A stretch of 14,695 bases of DNA from Paracoccaceae bacterium (GCA_026982255.1 JALSHL010000200.1:1-14695), one strand, 5' to 3'. Positions 6,631-13,512 are shown, counted from the first letter of the stretch. Notes: generated by a model from the sequence alone, not told the origin. Translations and numbers: made by a program.

Positions 6631-7077
6631 CTACCTGTTGGCGCCGGTCAACCGCGCGAAAAAACCTGCCTTTACCGGTTCGGGCGCGGGGGGCAACGGA
6701 TCCGGTTGTATCCGGCTGATGATCCGGCGGGGCAATATCGGCGCGCCGCCCCAGCCGCAGGATGATCCCATATTGCGCGGGTCGAACACCTTGATAAATG
6801 TCGGGGCATCCTTGTCATCCACATAGATCGCGCCGCTGCAATGGCGGTCATGCCCCGAATTGACGAGGGTTTCCAGCGCCGCGACCTCCTCCGCCAGCGC
6901 CGCGCCCTCCAGCGGGGATTCCGGCGCATCGCCCTCGGGGTCGAACACGAACCAGTCGCCGGAAGCGCGCAGGTAATCCCAGAGCGCGGCCACTTCCTCC
7001 CAGCGCAACAGCCCTTTGGCGGGGCCGAGATAGGCCCGCCAGAAGGCGGTGTCGGGGTAGGGGGCTGCCTGGTTCAT
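6631..7077 (-). CDS. Conserved-looking hypothetical protein, 148 residues
   Basis: I do not recognise a named family. The start of the protein is rich in aromatic residues ('DTAFWRAYLGPAKGLLRWEEVAALWDYL', 9-36), followed by an acidic Ala/Glu-rich helix (57-72). A compact region 'NSGHDRHCSGAIYVDDKDAPTFIKVFDPRNMGSSCGWGGAPILPRRIISRIQP' spans 73-125, and the tail is Pro-rich. Two cysteines (Cys80, Cys107) and two histidines (His76, His79) sit in that compact region and could bind metal or form a disulfide; this is speculation. No signal peptide or membrane segment. The start at 7075-7077 has no Shine-Dalgarno, but a TTGCAA-17-CATCAT pair (7084-7112) would put transcription start at or next to the ATG, suggesting a leaderless message. 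The gene is divergent from fabD. Confidence 0.75.
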   Translation of the reverse strand: MNQAAPYPDTAFWRAYLGPAKGLLRWEEVAALWDYLRASGDWFVFDPEGDAPESPLEGAALAEEVAALETLVNSGHDRHCSGAIYVDDKDAPTFIKVFDPRNMGSSCGWGGAPILPRRIISRIQPDPLPPAPEPVKAGFFARLTGANR

Positions 7078-7141
7078 ACGGCCATGATGGCCGCTCGTCG
7101 CGATGTTTGCAAGGATTCCGCATTCCCTCCGCGCATTGCGG

Positions 7142-7170
7142 TTGTCTCGCATCGGTGCGCACTCTAAAAT
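7142..7170 (+). promoter_or_regulatory. Predicted promoter of fabD-fabG
   Basis: TTGTCT (7142-7147) and TAAAAT (7165-7170) with a 17-base spacer. The predicted start of transcription lies about 20 bases before the fabD ATG, leaving room for its GAGG ribosome-binding site. Confidence 0.6.
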
Positions 7171-7195
7171 GCCGAAAAAACAGAACGAGGATTCC

Positions 7196-8131
7196 ATGAC
7201 AAAAGCCTTCGTATTCCCGGGACAAGGGGCGCAATCCATCGGTATGGGCAAGGCCTTCGCCGATGCCTATCCCGCCGCCAAAGCCGTTTTCGACGAGGTG
7301 GACGAGGCCCTCGGGCAGAACCTCTCCGGTCTGATCTGGGACGGGGACATCGAGGAACTGACCCTGACGGAAAACGCCCAGCCGGCGCTGATGGCGACCT
7401 CGATGGCGGGTATGGCCGCGCTTAATGCCGAAGGGGTGACGGTGGCGGATGCGGCCTATGTTGCCGGTCACAGCCTGGGGGAATATTCCGCGCTTTGTGC
7501 GGCCGGTTCGCTGACCCTCGCCGACACCGCGCGTCTGTTGAAAGTCCGTGGCAAGGCCATGCAGGAGGCCGTGCCGGTCGGCGTCGGGGCCATGGCCGCG
7601 ATCCTCGGTCTGGATTTCGAACAGGTCGAGGAAATCGCCGGACGGGCGGCCGAGGACGGTATTTGTCAGGCAGCCAACGACAACGACCCCTCGCAGGTGG
7701 TGGTTTCCGGCCACAAGGCTGCCGTCGAGCGTGCCATCGCGCTGGCGAAGGAGGCCGGTGCGAAGCGGGCTATCCTGCTGCCGGTCAGCGCACCCTTCCA
7801 TTGCAAGCTGATGGAGCCGGCCGCCGAGGCCATGGCGCAGGCGCTGGCCGAAGTGCAGATGAAACGCCCCGCCGTGCCCGTCGTGGTCAACGTGCGGGCC
7901 GAAGGCGAATCCGACCCCGCCATGTTGCGGAACTTCCTTGTGGAGCAGGTCACCGGCTCTGTTCGCTGGCGTGAAAGCGTGTTGTGGATGGCGGAACAGG
8001 GCGTCACCGAAATCTGGGAGATTGGCGCCGGCAAGGCCCTGTCCGGCATGATCCGCCGCATCGATCGTTCCATCGCCACCAAGGCCATCAACGACCCCGA
8101 CGGCGCCAAAGCCGCAGCAGGAGAAGCATAA
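7196..8131 (+). CDS. fabD: Malonyl-CoA:ACP transacylase
   Basis: Transfers the malonyl group from CoA to acyl carrier protein, the committed loading step of fatty-acid elongation. The 311-residue product has the N-terminal FPGQGAQ motif (7-13), the nucleophile elbow GHSLGEYSAL with Ser93, Arg118 in KVRGKAMQ, and the catalytic His202 in SAPFHCKLM, followed by a GAGKALSGMIRRI-type C-terminus. The ATG at 7196 follows GAGG with 5-base spacing; a longer upstream frame lacks family similarity. The stop codon TAA overlaps the fabG start (TAATG), indicating translational coupling. Its substrate carrier AcpP is encoded at 10175. Confidence 0.97.
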   Translation: MTKAFVFPGQGAQSIGMGKAFADAYPAAKAVFDEVDEALGQNLSGLIWDGDIEELTLTENAQPALMATSMAGMAALNAEGVTVADAAYVAGHSLGEYSALCAAGSLTLADTARLLKVRGKAMQEAVPVGVGAMAAILGLDFEQVEEIAGRAAEDGICQAANDNDPSQVVVSGHKAAVERAIALAKEAGAKRAILLPVSAPFHCKLMEPAAEAMAQALAEVQMKRPAVPVVVNVRAEGESDPAMLRNFLVEQVTGSVRWRESVLWMAEQGVTEIWEIGAGKALSGMIRRIDRSIATKAINDPDGAKAAAGEA

Positions 8132-8868
8132 TGTTCGACCTTACCGGAAAAACCGCCCTCGTCACCGGTGCCTCGGGCGGTATCGGCGGTGCCATCGCCC
8201 GCGCACTGCACGCACAGGGGGCCACGGTTGCCCTGTCCGGCACCCGCGTTGATCCGCTCAACGAACTGGCCGCCGAACTGGGCGAGCGCGCCCATGTCAC
8301 CCCTTGCAACCTGTCGGACCGCGAGGCCGTCAAGGCGCTCCCCGCGCAGGCGATCGAGGCCATGGGCGGGCTGGATATTCTGGTCAACAACGCCGGCGTG
8401 ACCAAGGACAACCTGTTCATGCGCCTGAAGGACGAGGAATGGGATTCGGTGCTGGAGATCAACCTGACCTCCACCATGCTGCTGATGCGCGCGGTCATGC
8501 GCCCGATGATGAAGGCGCGCTGGGGCCGGATCATCAATATTTCAAGCATCGTCGGCGTGACAGGCAATCCGGGGCAGGCGAATTACGCGGCCTCCAAGGC
8601 CGGTGTGATCGGCATGGGCAAATCCGTGGCGCACGAGGTTGCCACGCGCGGGATCACCGTCAATGCCATTGCGCCGGGCTTCATTACCACGGCGATGACC
8701 GACAAGCTGACCGACGAGCAGAAGGCGGCGCTACTGACCGGCGTGCCGATGGGGCGGATGGGAACTTCGGAAGAAATCGCGGCGGCGGCAGTCTATCTTG
8801 CGGCGCCCGAAGCCGGATATGTCACCGGCCAGACCCTGCATGTAAACGGCGGCATGGCCATGTTCTGA
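8131..8868 (+). CDS. fabG: 3-oxoacyl-[acyl-carrier-protein] reductase
   Basis: NADPH-dependent short-chain dehydrogenase/reductase that reduces 3-ketoacyl-ACP in fatty-acid synthesis. The 245-residue protein shows the Rossmann motif TGASGGIG (12-19), NNAG (86-89), Asn111, and the catalytic Ser139, Tyr152 and Lys156 (in INISSIVG and NYAASKAG), plus the C-terminal YVTGQTLHVNGGMAMF typical of FabG. The ATG shares one base with the fabD stop codon. A strong terminator follows 5 bases after the stop, so fabD-fabG is a closed two-gene operon. Confidence 0.96.
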   Translation: MFDLTGKTALVTGASGGIGGAIARALHAQGATVALSGTRVDPLNELAAELGERAHVTPCNLSDREAVKALPAQAIEAMGGLDILVNNAGVTKDNLFMRLKDEEWDSVLEINLTSTMLLMRAVMRPMMKARWGRIINISSIVGVTGNPGQANYAASKAGVIGMGKSVAHEVATRGITVNAIAPGFITTAMTDKLTDEQKAALLTGVPMGRMGTSEEIAAAAVYLAAPEAGYVTGQTLHVNGGMAMF

Positions 8869-8873
8869 GTGAG

Positions 8874-8910
8874 TGCCGCACGCGGGAAACAGGTTCCGCG
8901 TGCGGCATTT
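8874..8910 (+). terminator. Terminator after fabG
   Basis: A perfect 12-bp stem, TGCCGCACGCGG (8874-8885) and CCGCGTGCGGCA (8896-8907), followed by TTTGT on the plus strand. On the minus strand it stands just beyond the cbiM-like stop but lacks a T-run there. Confidence 0.85.
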
Positions 8911-8913
8911 GTA

Positions 8914-9594
8914 TCAGGCGGCTGCCGTATGCAGGCGTTTGGCGAACAACTGCCCGCCGGTCAGCCGGTGTGCGTTCTTGGCCACAGCCAGCACAGCCAG
9001 ATCCACCAGGGGTTCCAGCAGGATCACCAGCATGTAGGCCGCGCCGAAGCTGGCGACCTGTGCGAGGTTCTCTGCCCCCAGCCCCTGACCGTAAAGCGCC
9101 CAGAAAGCAACCCAGCTGACGATACCGCCCTGAAACGCCACCGAGAGTGCCAGCGCCTGTTTGTAGGTTACGTCGCGATAGGCCGTGGCTGCAGGAATGA
9201 TCCGTTTGGCCAGCAGGCTCATGGCGTAGAGCGGCACCAGCAATGTGGTAACGTTGATCCCGTATTGCGGCAGGTCGGCCGGTGCGAAAAACAGCCCCTG
9301 GATCAGCAGCCCCGAGGCCAGGCCGATCATGGCTGCCGGTGCCCCGAACAGCAGGAACAGGGTCGAGCCGAGGATCATATGCACCTCGGACACGCCGACG
9401 GGGTGGTGCGGGAAAATCTGGAAAAAGCTGAATACCAGCGCGGTGGTCACCACCGTGCGCGCGGCCAGAACAGCCACGCCGTTTTCCGCGACGAAATCGC
9501 GGGCCAGCTTGGCGGTCAGCGCCAGCGCGCCGGTTGCGGTGACAGCACCCAGTGCCATTTTCGCGCCTTCTACGACGCCCGGTTCGATATGCAT
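8914..9594 (-). CDS. CbiM-type cobalt permease (energy-coupling-factor S component)
   Basis: The 226-residue membrane protein begins MHIEPG, matching the N-terminal MHI signature of CbiM/NikM, in which His2 helps bind the metal. It continues with 'HHPVGVSEVHMILGSTLFLLFGAPAAMIGLASGLLIQGLFFA' (63-104), typical of CbiM. About six hydrophobic segments are visible. Canonical CbiM works with CbiN, CbiQ and the ATPase CbiO; none is encoded nearby, so this is a solitary version. The ATG at 9592-9594 has AGGA about 8 bases upstream; an ATG three codons earlier abuts that site. It is preceded by a cobalamin riboswitch, which strongly supports cobalt (or B12-related) uptake repressed when cobalamin is plentiful. 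It lies opposite and between fabG and acpP. Substrate is inferred; nickel is the main alternative. Confidence 0.85.
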   Translation of the reverse strand: MHIEPGVVEGAKMALGAVTATGALALTAKLARDFVAENGVAVLAARTVVTTALVFSFFQIFPHHPVGVSEVHMILGSTLFLLFGAPAAMIGLASGLLIQGLFFAPADLPQYGINVTTLLVPLYAMSLLAKRIIPAATAYRDVTYKQALALSVAFQGGIVSWVAFWALYGQGLGAENLAQVASFGAAYMLVILLEPLVDLAVLAVAKNAHRLTGGQLFAKRLHTAAA

Positions 9595-9694
9595 AATGCG
9601 CATCCTTTTGTTACACCGCGGCACTCTCCCCGTGCCTACGGTTGTGGAATCAGACATCGGGACGGAAGGGCGCAAGCCCGGCATCGCCCGCCGC

Positions 9695-9893
9695 AATGCC
9701 AACGTGACAGCCTCCGGCCGGTCTCCGGACTTGTGTGCGGTCCTGCGACCGGATGAACCGCCTTCCCGCGCTCGCGCGCAGTGGCATCGTGGTCCATCGC
9801 AACACACCTACCGTTGCGGGGGCAGTGCCGGACTTGTGAAAACACGCACCGGCTTCCCGTTTACCCTGCCGGTTTCGCGGCAGGCACCAAAAG
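9695..9893 (-). ncRNA. Cobalamin (adenosylcobalamin-type) riboswitch
   Basis: On the minus strand the conserved pieces come in the correct order. A GAAACCGGCAGGG / GGGAAGCCGGTG region is followed by the core CTGCCCCCGCAACGGTA (9809-9825), the B12 box GATGCCACTG (core GCCACTG at 9779-9785), and GTCCGGAGACCGGCC (9716-9730). GGTGCC near the 5' end can pair with GGCATT at 9695-9700 as P1. It sits about 100 bases before the CbiM-like start. A second pairing of that 3' strand, GGCAT with ATGCC (9680-9684), could be the switching hairpin. No T-run follows, so control is probably translational or Rho-dependent. Exact ends are estimated. Confidence 0.93.
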
Positions 9894-9901
9894 CTTCCTG
9901 T

Positions 9902-9931
9902 GTGGTAAGGTTTCCGTGCGGGGGCTGTCAA
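9902..9931 (-). promoter_or_regulatory. Predicted promoter of the riboswitch-cbiM transcript
   Basis: A consensus TTGACA (9926-9931) on the minus strand, with a weak -10 (TACCAC, 9902-9907, or TTACCA one base upstream) at 17-18 bases. Transcription would begin right at the 5' end of the riboswitch, which is the expected layout. Confidence 0.5.
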
Positions 9932-10011
9932 CGAAATTCGCGTTCCGGCGTTGCGAAACCGGTTTCCATACTTATGTTCCGGACAGGTGAACGTGAATAT
10001 GTCGAAACCAT

Positions 10012-10039
10012 TTGCCAAAGCCTACGATTGTGCTATAGC
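10012..10039 (+). promoter_or_regulatory. Predicted promoter of acpP
   Basis: TTGCCA (10012-10017) and TATAGC (10034-10039) are separated by 16 bases. The implied leader of about 130 bases contains the hairpins TTGCCG-TAA-CGGCAA (around 10080-10094) and GGGCC-AGCAAC-GGCCC (around 10137-10152). A role for these is unknown. Confidence 0.5.
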
Positions 10040-10174
10040 GCGCCCCAAGTGATTGCCGGAGGCCCTGCCTGCGGCGCGCTTGCCGTAACGGCAACAAACC
10101 GCGCCACCTGGAAACGGGCCGCAGGAATACTCTAACGGGCCAGCAACGGCCCACAAAAAACCGAGGATGAAAAC

Positions 10175-10408
10175 ATGAGCGACATCGCAGACCGCGTAAA
10201 GAAAATTGTTGTCGAGCACCTGAGCGTTGACGAAGCCAAAGTAACCGAATCCGCTTCGTTCATCGACGATCTGGGCGCCGACAGCCTCGACACCGTGGAA
10301 CTGGTTATGGCCTTCGAAGAAGAGTTCGGCATCGAGATCCCCGATGACGCGGCCGAAACCATCCAGTCCTTTGGCGATGCGGTCAAGTTCATCACCGAGA
10401 ACTCCTGA
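10175..10408 (+). CDS. acpP: Acyl carrier protein
   Basis: A 77-residue, very acidic protein with the phosphopantetheine site GADSLDTVELVMAFEEEFGIEIPD, in which Ser37 carries the prosthetic group. It carries growing acyl chains through fatty-acid synthesis and receives malonate from FabD. GAGG lies 8 bases before the ATG. It is monocistronic here, with its own promoter and a strong terminator. It is separated from fabD-fabG by the oppositely oriented cbiM-like gene, and fabF does not follow. Confidence 0.98.
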   Translation: MSDIADRVKKIVVEHLSVDEAKVTESASFIDDLGADSLDTVELVMAFEEEFGIEIPDDAAETIQSFGDAVKFITENS

Positions 10409-10433
10409 TTTTTCTGCTATCCGCAGGAATGTG

Positions 10434-10463
10434 AACGGCGTCCCCCGCGGGCGCCGTTTTTTT
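10434..10463 (+). terminator. Terminator of acpP
   Basis: Stem AACGGCG (10434-10440) and CGCCGTT (10452-10458) with a GC-rich loop that can pair further, followed by seven T residues (10457-10463). It ends the acpP transcript. Confidence 0.93.
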
Positions 10464-10554
10464 GTGCCGTCCGGCCGCCTATTTGATCTGGAACAAGGCT
10501 TGAGTAATTTAGTCAGGATATCGAGGCGCAAACTTACATTTTCGAGGACTCATC

Positions 10555-11244
10555 ATGACCCGACCGACCATCAACTATTTCTCGGATGTCCTGTGCATCT
10601 GGTCCTACATCTCGCAAATCCGGCTGGAACAACTGGCCCGCGAATACGAAGGGCGCATTGATATCAATGAACAATTTGTCTCGGTCTTTCCCGACGCGCG
10701 CACCAAGACAGCCGCAACGTGGAAGGACAAGGGCGGCTACGAATCCATGAACAAACTGTTCCAGCGTCTGTCGCGCAAATACGACCACATCACCGTGCAT
10801 CCGGACGTCTGGACCGTGACGCAGCCGCTGACCTCCACGGTGGTTCACCAGACACTGAAGGCGTTCCAGGCGGCAGGGCTGGAGGATGGGGACGCCGGTC
10901 TGCCCTATATCGAAACCCTCGGCGCCCGCGCCATCAAGCGTTTCCGCGAGGCGTTTTTCGCCGAGGCCCGCGATATTTCCAACTGGGAAGTACAGGCGGA
11001 ACTGGCCGAACAGATCGGCGTTGACCCCTCCCGAATCGAGGCCAAACGCCGTTCCGGCGAGGCGGCGGCGTTGCTGGACGCAGACCTGAAACATGCGGAA
11101 TCTCTTGGTGTAAAAGGCAGCCCGACTTTCGTGATGAACGAAGGGCGGCAGGTGTTGTATGGCAACGTCGGCTACAAGCTGATCCAGGCCAATGTCGAGG
11201 AGCTTTTCCGTGAACCGGGCGAGGATGCGGCCAGCTGGTGTTAG
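10555..11244 (+). CDS. DsbA-family (thioredoxin-fold) oxidoreductase, FrnE/HCCA-isomerase-like
   Basis: A 229-residue cytoplasmic protein with the DsbA-like thioredoxin fold. The N-terminal strand and active-site region is INYFSDVLCIWSYI, with Cys14 in a C-x-x-S rather than C-x-x-C arrangement. A mostly helical insertion follows (about 55-175), then the cis-proline loop GSPTFVMN (Pro190). No signal peptide is present, so it is not a periplasmic DsbA. It ends in ...ASWC, with Cys229 the final residue. A lone active-site Cys suggests glutathione-dependent isomerase/transferase-like or monothiol chemistry rather than dithiol oxidation; this is inference. GAGG lies 7 bases before the ATG. It is transcribed alone, converging with the hydrolase-OsmC gene. 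Confidence 0.82.
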   Translation: MTRPTINYFSDVLCIWSYISQIRLEQLAREYEGRIDINEQFVSVFPDARTKTAATWKDKGGYESMNKLFQRLSRKYDHITVHPDVWTVTQPLTSTVVHQTLKAFQAAGLEDGDAGLPYIETLGARAIKRFREAFFAEARDISNWEVQAELAEQIGVDPSRIEAKRRSGEAAALLDADLKHAESLGVKGSPTFVMNEGRQVLYGNVGYKLIQANVEELFREPGEDAASWC

Positions 11245-11305
11245 GGTGTGATCTCATAACCCCCACCCCGCGCCGCCAGCCCGAATATCGTGAATATCAA
11301 CAGCT

Positions 11306-11326
11306 CGCACTGCGGTGCGGGGTTTA
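11306..11326 (+). terminator. Weak hairpin between convergent genes
   Basis: CGCAC (11306-11310), loop TGCG, GTGCG (11315-11319), then GGGTTTAT. It may end the DsbA-like transcript, but the stem is only 5 bp and the T-run is short. Confidence 0.3.
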
Positions 11327-11338
11327 TAGGTCTGCGGT

Positions 11339-12556
11339 CTACGCCCGCGTAGTCACAATCTCGATTTCTCCTTCCAGGGTGCGATGCACGGGGCAGCGGT
11401 CGGCGACCTGCATCAGGCGTTCGATCTGGGCGTCGTCCAGATTTCCCTCCAGCGTGATGATACGGCGGAACTGGTCTATTTTGTGGTCGCCGCCCGCGCA
11501 ATGGTCGCAGTCGGTGGCGTGGATCTTGTCGTGGGTGACATCGACGCTGACATGTTCCAGCGGCCATTTCTTGCGTCGCGCATACATGCGGATGGTCATG
11601 GAGGTGCAGGCGCCAAGCCCCGCCGAGACCAGTTGATAGGGGGACAGGCCGGTATCGGTGCCGCCGTAGGCCTCCGGCTCGTCGGCGAGCAGGTGGTGTT
11701 TCGGGCCGGCGCTGATGTCCTGCTTGAATCCTTCGGGGTCGGCCTCGGATACGCGCACGATCCCCTCCGGCGCGCCGACCGGCGCGGCGGGTTTCGCCAG
11801 TTTCAGGTATCGCGTCGCCCATGTGGCGATCAGGTTGGCGGCATATTCGGCATCGGCCGGTTTGCTCAGCAGATGGTCTGCATTGTCCAGCGTGACGAAG
11901 CTTTTGGGATGGCGCGCGGCCATGAAAATCTCGGCGGCGTTGTCTATGCCGACTGTCTGGTCGACGGGGGAGTGCAGGATCAGCAGCGCTTTTTTCATGC
12001 TGTGGATCGCGGGTTCCAGTTCGATGCTGGAGATGTCGTCGAGGAACTCTTTTTTGATGGTAAAGCCACGTCCGGCAAGGCTGACTTCGGCCTCTCCCTT
12101 TTCGCGGATTTCGTCCAGATGACAGCCGAAGTTGGCGGCGACATGGGCCGGGTCCGAAGGCGCGCCGATGGTGACCACCGCCTTGGCGCTGTCGATTTCT
12201 TTTGCGACCTTGAGGATCGCCGCACCACCGAGCGAATGCCCGATCAGCAAACCTACGGGATGACCGATGGAGGCCATATGGTCGGCCGCCAGTTTCAGGT
12301 CCTCGACGTTCGAGGTGAAATGGGTGTTGGCGAATTCGCCCCCCGAATGGCCAAGGCCGGTAAAGTCGAAACGCAGCACGCCGATGCCCACCGAGGCGAG
12401 TCGTTGCGAGATGCGTTTGGCCGCCAGAATATCCTTGGAGCAGGTAAAGCAATGCGCAAAAATCGCGGTGGCGAGGATGGGGCCGTCGGGCTTGTCGAAC
12501 AGGGCGGCCAGCTCGTCGCCCGCGTGGCCCTTGAAGGTGAGTTTTTCGCTTGGCAT
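11339..12556 (-). CDS. Alpha/beta hydrolase - OsmC fusion protein
   Basis: A 405-residue two-domain protein. The N-terminal domain (about 1-250) is an alpha/beta hydrolase with nucleophile elbow GHSLGG (Ser108), acid Asp199 (SPVDQ) and His228 (NADHLL). The C-terminal domain (about 265-405) is OsmC-like, with the two peroxidatic/resolving cysteines Cys317 (LGACTSM) and Cys388 (RCPVHRTLEG). OsmC proteins reduce organic hydroperoxides. An extra C-x-x-C (Cys350, Cys353 in ATDCDHCAGG) lies in the OsmC domain and could bind metal or relay electrons. The start at 12554-12556 follows AAGGA with 8-base spacing; a much longer open frame upstream is not coding. It is divergent from the HODM-like gene. 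Fusions of this kind are known; the hydrolase substrate is not. Confidence 0.93.
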   Translation of the reverse strand: MPSEKLTFKGHAGDELAALFDKPDGPILATAIFAHCFTCSKDILAAKRISQRLASVGIGVLRFDFTGLGHSGGEFANTHFTSNVEDLKLAADHMASIGHPVGLLIGHSLGGAAILKVAKEIDSAKAVVTIGAPSDPAHVAANFGCHLDEIREKGEAEVSLAGRGFTIKKEFLDDISSIELEPAIHSMKKALLILHSPVDQTVGIDNAAEIFMAARHPKSFVTLDNADHLLSKPADAEYAANLIATWATRYLKLAKPAAPVGAPEGIVRVSEADPEGFKQDISAGPKHHLLADEPEAYGGTDTGLSPYQLVSAGLGACTSMTIRMYARRKKWPLEHVSVDVTHDKIHATDCDHCAGGDHKIDQFRRIITLEGNLDDAQIERLMQVADRCPVHRTLEGEIEIVTTRA

Positions 12557-12591
12557 GGGAAAATTCCTTTGTCGTTTCCCTGAACTTAGGG

Positions 12592-12646
12592 GCTGCGTCA
12601 CAAAGCGCAAGCGGGCAGGGCGGGAAATACCCGAATGTGATGCAGC
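12592..12646. promoter_or_regulatory. Inverted repeat in the divergent promoter region (candidate operator)
   Basis: GCTGCGTCACA (12592-12602) and TGTGATGCAGC (12636-12646) are inverted copies matching at 10 of 11 positions. Their centres are 44 bases apart, close to four helical turns. They lie in the 144-base gap between the hydrolase-OsmC gene and the HODM-like gene. A TAAAAT (12686-12691) nearer the latter may be its -10. Confidence 0.4.
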
Positions 12647-12700
12647 GCGATCTTGCGCGAGGGCTTGCAATGGGTGCGCAGGGGGTAAAATATACGCCGC

Positions 12701-13486
12701 ATGAACCCGTTCGCCCGCATTTGCCAGACAAGATTGCCGTTTACCCCGTGGATGGCCGAAAAAACCCGCCGCCTGCCGGGGATCCAGCCGGTGGCTGCCG
12801 GCGAATGGCTGTTGCGGGACGAGGTGTTTGCGCAGCAGATGGCCTATCGCGATCATCTGCTGGCGACGCGCCGTGAAGCGGTGTTTCGCGCTGCTCCCGA
12901 AAGTCTGCCCGCACAACAGGAGTTGCTGGAACTGGTGTTGGCGGAACTGGACACGGGTTACGATATCAACGGGCGTTGCGTGCGGCGGCCCGACGGTATT
13001 TCGGTGGAAACCGGTGATGATGCGCCCGTCGTCGATGCGGCCCGTCTGGTGCAGGAGGATCTGCTGATCCTCGAGGAGCGGCAGGAATACGCGCTGACGG
13101 CGGCGGTGCTGTGCTTCCCCGCAAGCTGGACGCTGGAGGAGAAATTCCTCCGCGGGTTGGTCGGTATTCATGGTCCCGTGGACGAATACGACGCTGACAT
13201 GGCCAAACGGGTAGGGCGGATGTTTACGGCTATCCGGCCCGAACAGCCCCTTTGGCGCGCCAATTTTCTGCGCTACGATGATCCCGACCTGCACCAGCCC
13301 CGTCGCGAAGGGGACGAGCGGACGCTTTCCGGAAACGGAGGATTCGTCCGTGTCGAGCGCCAGACCCTGCGCAAGCTGCCCGCAAGCGATGCGGTGGTAT
13401 TCGGAATCCATACCTATGTGGTGGCGCTGGATGCTCTCGAGGTTGCGGAGCGGGACGGGTTGCAACGGACGCCGGCAGAACGTTGA
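12701..13486 (+). CDS. Heme-dependent oxidative N-demethylase-like protein (DUF3445 family)
   Basis: A 261-residue protein recognised as the DUF3445/HODM family by 'LPFTPWMAEKTRRLPGIQP' (12-30), 'VQEDLLILEE' (117-126), 'LTAAVLCFPASWTLEEK' (132-148), 'GIHGPV' (155-160), 'PLWRANFLRYDDPDLHQP' (183-200) and 'RVERQTLRKLP...AVVFGIHTYVV' (217-241). Characterised members bind heme and a flavoprotein partner and demethylate dimethylamine; no partner genes are visible here, so the substrate is open. His157 or His237 are plausible heme ligands (inference). The ATG at 12701 is kept because the conserved LPFTPWM segment begins soon after it, although its ribosome-binding site is weak. The peroxiredoxin promoter begins at its stop codon. 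Confidence 0.85.
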   Translation: MNPFARICQTRLPFTPWMAEKTRRLPGIQPVAAGEWLLRDEVFAQQMAYRDHLLATRREAVFRAAPESLPAQQELLELVLAELDTGYDINGRCVRRPDGISVETGDDAPVVDAARLVQEDLLILEERQEYALTAAVLCFPASWTLEEKFLRGLVGIHGPVDEYDADMAKRVGRMFTAIRPEQPLWRANFLRYDDPDLHQPRREGDERTLSGNGGFVRVERQTLRKLPASDAVVFGIHTYVVALDALEVAERDGLQRTPAER

Positions 13487-13512
13487 CAGAATGTCGCGCC
13501 GCCCTTTACATT
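13483..13512 (+). promoter_or_regulatory. Predicted promoter of the peroxiredoxin gene
   Basis: Consensus TTGACA (13483-13488) overlaps the stop codon of the upstream gene. A -10 of TACATT (13507-13512) follows at 18 bases, or TTACAT at 17. The predicted start of transcription falls inside the palindrome at 13515-13529. Confidence 0.6.

Noticed and set aside
8304..9119. Plus-strand open frame across fabG and beyond
   Set aside because: Arg/Gly-rich shadow of fabG that runs through the strong fabG terminator.
10137..10160. GGGCC-AGCAAC-GGCCC hairpin followed by A residues before acpP as a terminator
   Set aside because: The run is of A on the plus strand and precedes the gene; it would only fit the minus strand in the wrong order.
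11384..12583. A 399-codon plus-strand frame opposite the hydrolase-OsmC gene
   Set aside because: Antisense shadow; the minus strand has complete catalytic motifs for both domains.
12557..13465. Upstream extension of the hydrolase-OsmC frame to 708 residues
   Set aside because: The extra part is antisense to the HODM-like gene and crosses a promoter region; the hydrolase domain starts at 12556 with a good ribosome-binding site.
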